From an uncultured Collinsella sp. (GTDB lineage Bacteria; Actinomycetota; Coriobacteriia; Coriobacteriales; Coriobacteriaceae), in the NCBI GenBank assembly GCA_937943045.1, contig CALEBN010000002.1, positions 1-5,238 on the forward strand: 5,238 nt of DNA, in the 5' to 3' direction. The translations under genes were made by a program, and so were the position numbers. This document shows, one piece after another, positions 4,769-5,238 of the stretch (its first letter is position 1; each line of letters starts with the position of its first letter). The notes under the pieces were generated by a model that was not told where the DNA came from, ran no database searches, and saw only the letters and a program-made list of their open reading frames with translations.

Positions 4769-5238
4769 CTTCGCTCACCTCCTGCTTCGTCTCGCGTATC
4801 GGCTTCGAGGTGCGCACCCAGTTGCGCACGGAGGCCTTCCAATCCTTCATTCGCGATTTGCCGACCATCCAGCCCTTCTGGGCGTAGAAGTCGACGAACC
4901 GCTCGGGGTCGAAGTCGGTCGAGGCAAGGTCGATGCCCTTGGACGCCGCATAGGCGGCTGCGTACTCGGCTACCTCTTCGGGAGAGGGGGCGCGGAAACG
5001 CGCCGCACTCGCTTTTCCCTCTTCCTTAATTCCTCTTCCTACTTCCTCTTCCTCTTCGCTTGGCCGTTTGCTTTCGGCTTTGCTTGCCAGCTCGCTTGAC
5101 GTTTTGCTTCCGCTTTTGCTTTGCGGCTTGCTTCCCGTTTTGCTTGGCCGTTTGCTTTCGGCTTTGCTTGCGTCGTTGCTTGATGATTTGCCTCCGTTGC
5201 CTCCCGCCACGATGCGCGAGCGGGAGGTTTCCATGACG
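4743..5238 (-). CDS. Phage-type replication initiator/replisome-organizer-like protein, C-terminal part (5' end beyond window)
   Basis: The frame is open to the right edge of the window. An in-frame ATG at 5232-5234 has no obvious Shine-Dalgarno and the sequence after it (SRSRIVAGGNGG) resembles the internal linker of phage initiators, so the true start and a winged-helix DNA-binding domain probably lie outside. Numbering from that Met, residues 13-60 are a tetrapeptide xxSK-type linker, 60-72 are Glu-rich, and 80-139 form the conserved C-terminal domain: APSPEEVAEY, then DPERFVDFYAQKGWMVGK and MKDWKASVRNW. That FYxxxGWxVGK...MKDWKAxVRNW block is common at the C-terminus of phage replication proteins that sit beside DnaC, where it is thought to contact the helicase loader. 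The gene ends DDFSQYD, overlapping the loader gene by 26 bases. The linker-encoding DNA is a phased 12-bp repeat array that may itself be an origin. Family assignment is good, exact initiator class unknown. Confidence 0.85.
   Translation of the reverse strand, partial: VMETSRSRIVAGGNGGKSSSNDASKAESKRPSKTGSKPQSKSGSKTSSELASKAESKRPSEEEEEVGRGIKEEGKASAARFRAPSPEEVAEYAAAYAASKGIDLASTDFDPERFVDFYAQKGWMVGKSRMKDWKASVRNWVRTSKPIRETKQEVSEGDDFSQYD
4778..4783 (-). promoter_or_regulatory. Ribosome-binding site fixing the GTG start of the helicase loader
   Basis: Reads AGGAGG on the minus strand, nine bases before GTG 4766-4768 and inside the end of the initiator-like gene. It supports the GTG start and the 26-base gene overlap. 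Such strong Shine-Dalgarno sites appear before most genes of segment C but before neither gene of segment A, which is one argument that the two segments come from different organisms. Confidence 0.8.
5012..5057. other. Strand-asymmetric pyrimidine/purine tract beside the 12-bp array
   Basis: On the plus strand 43 of 46 bases are pyrimidines; the exceptions are A5028, A5029 and A5041. On the coding strand it specifies the Glu-rich run after the xxSK linker. G+C is 20 of 46, clearly lower than the surrounding GC-rich sequence. It abuts the repeat array. Purine/pyrimidine tracts with lower GC can melt easily or adopt triplex structure, so it could act as the unwinding element of an origin. It may equally be only a Glu/Lys-coding stretch. 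Confidence 0.6.
5058..5087. repeat. 30-bp perfect direct repeat, copy 1
   Basis: Identical to 5142-5171, 84 bp (seven 12-bp units) away. It encodes ASKAESKRPS within the xxSK linker. The identity suggests a block duplication within the array or gene conversion between units, and it is a likely site of slippage or recombination that changes unit number between strains. Confidence 0.9.
5142..5171. repeat. 30-bp perfect direct repeat, copy 2
   Basis: Identical to 5058-5087. Flanking bases differ on both sides (T versus C to the left, G versus C to the right), so identity is limited to this stretch of two and a half array units. Confidence 0.9.

Larger units (their letters stand above)
5055..5198 (-). 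repeat. Twelve tandem, exactly phased 12-bp units inside the initiator-like gene (possible iterons)
   Basis: On the minus strand every 12 bases carries a core of AAGCAAA or a close variant, preceded by five variable bases. Read from 5198 down to 5055, the cores are AGGCAAA, AAGCAAC, three AAGCAAA, AAGCAAG, two AAGCAAA, AAGCGAG, two AAGCAAA and AAGCGAA. AAGC is present in eleven of twelve. The units encode xxSK tetrapeptides (for example AESK, RPSK, TGSK, PQSK). The wobble base before each Ser codon is A in all twelve units, although five different amino acids besides Ser are encoded there and the rest of the gene prefers G or C in that position. This points to DNA-level constraint or recent unit spread. 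Confidence 0.9.

Noticed and set aside
3890..5029. Long plus-strand open frame of 379 codons
   Set aside because: Antisense to the helicase loader, whose Walker motifs and zinc cysteines establish the real strand.
5055..5198. CRISPR-like array
   Set aside because: The units are only 12 bp with a 7-base core, in frame inside a protein gene; there are no spacers of 30 bases or more.

Overview
The window does not read as one continuous piece of a genome. It is best explained as three unrelated segments joined at two abrupt boundaries, both inside protein-coding sequence. Segment A (1 to about 1672) looks like a high-GC Bacteroidales, plausibly Alistipes/Rikenellaceae: Ser is mostly TCG, Shine-Dalgarno sequences are absent, and a Bacteroidetes-type -7 box may precede the leftward gene. 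It holds the first 192 codons of queG (minus strand, running off the left edge). Divergent from it is the N-terminal 332 residues of a long-chain acyl-CoA synthetase/AMP-binding enzyme. Segment B (about 1673-2332) has different codon use and encodes an internal piece of an iron-containing NAD(P)H-dependent alcohol dehydrogenase with all four metal ligands but neither end. Segment C (about 2333-5238) is a GC-rich, Shine-Dalgarno-using, tightly packed minus-strand operon of phage or integrative-element type. Its host is perhaps an actinobacterium such as a gut coriobacterium, but that assignment is inference only.

By chance the A/B boundary is in frame and the B/C boundary leaves the frame open for a further 141 bases. 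A single 599-codon reading frame (677-2476) therefore spans all three segments and should not be taken as a real fusion enzyme without read-level proof. A metagenomic assembly chimera is the simplest explanation.

The segment C operon is transcribed right to left. Its genes are: a replication-initiator-like protein (C-terminal part only); a DnaC/IstB-type helicase-loader ATPase; a small HNH-nuclease-like protein; a 127-aa protein with a predicted coiled coil; a 79-aa unknown; a 117-aa protein with an HExxH zinc-protease-like motif; a 95-aa zinc-ribbon protein; and the start of another CxxC protein that is cut by the B/C boundary. Every junction overlaps, three of them by the four bases ATGA, so the genes are probably translationally coupled. 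An initiator next to a helicase loader indicates a DNA replication module.

The most interesting feature is inside the initiator-like gene: twelve exactly phased 12-bp units (5055-5198), each with the core AAGCAAA or a close variant. They encode an xxSK tetrapeptide repeat. The conserved A at the wobble position just before each AGC, in otherwise G/C-ending sequence, suggests constraint or recent copying at the DNA level. A 46-base pyrimidine-rich, lower-GC tract lies directly beside the array. The layout resembles the lambda origin inside gene O (iterons beside an easily melted tract), so this is a candidate intragenic replication origin.
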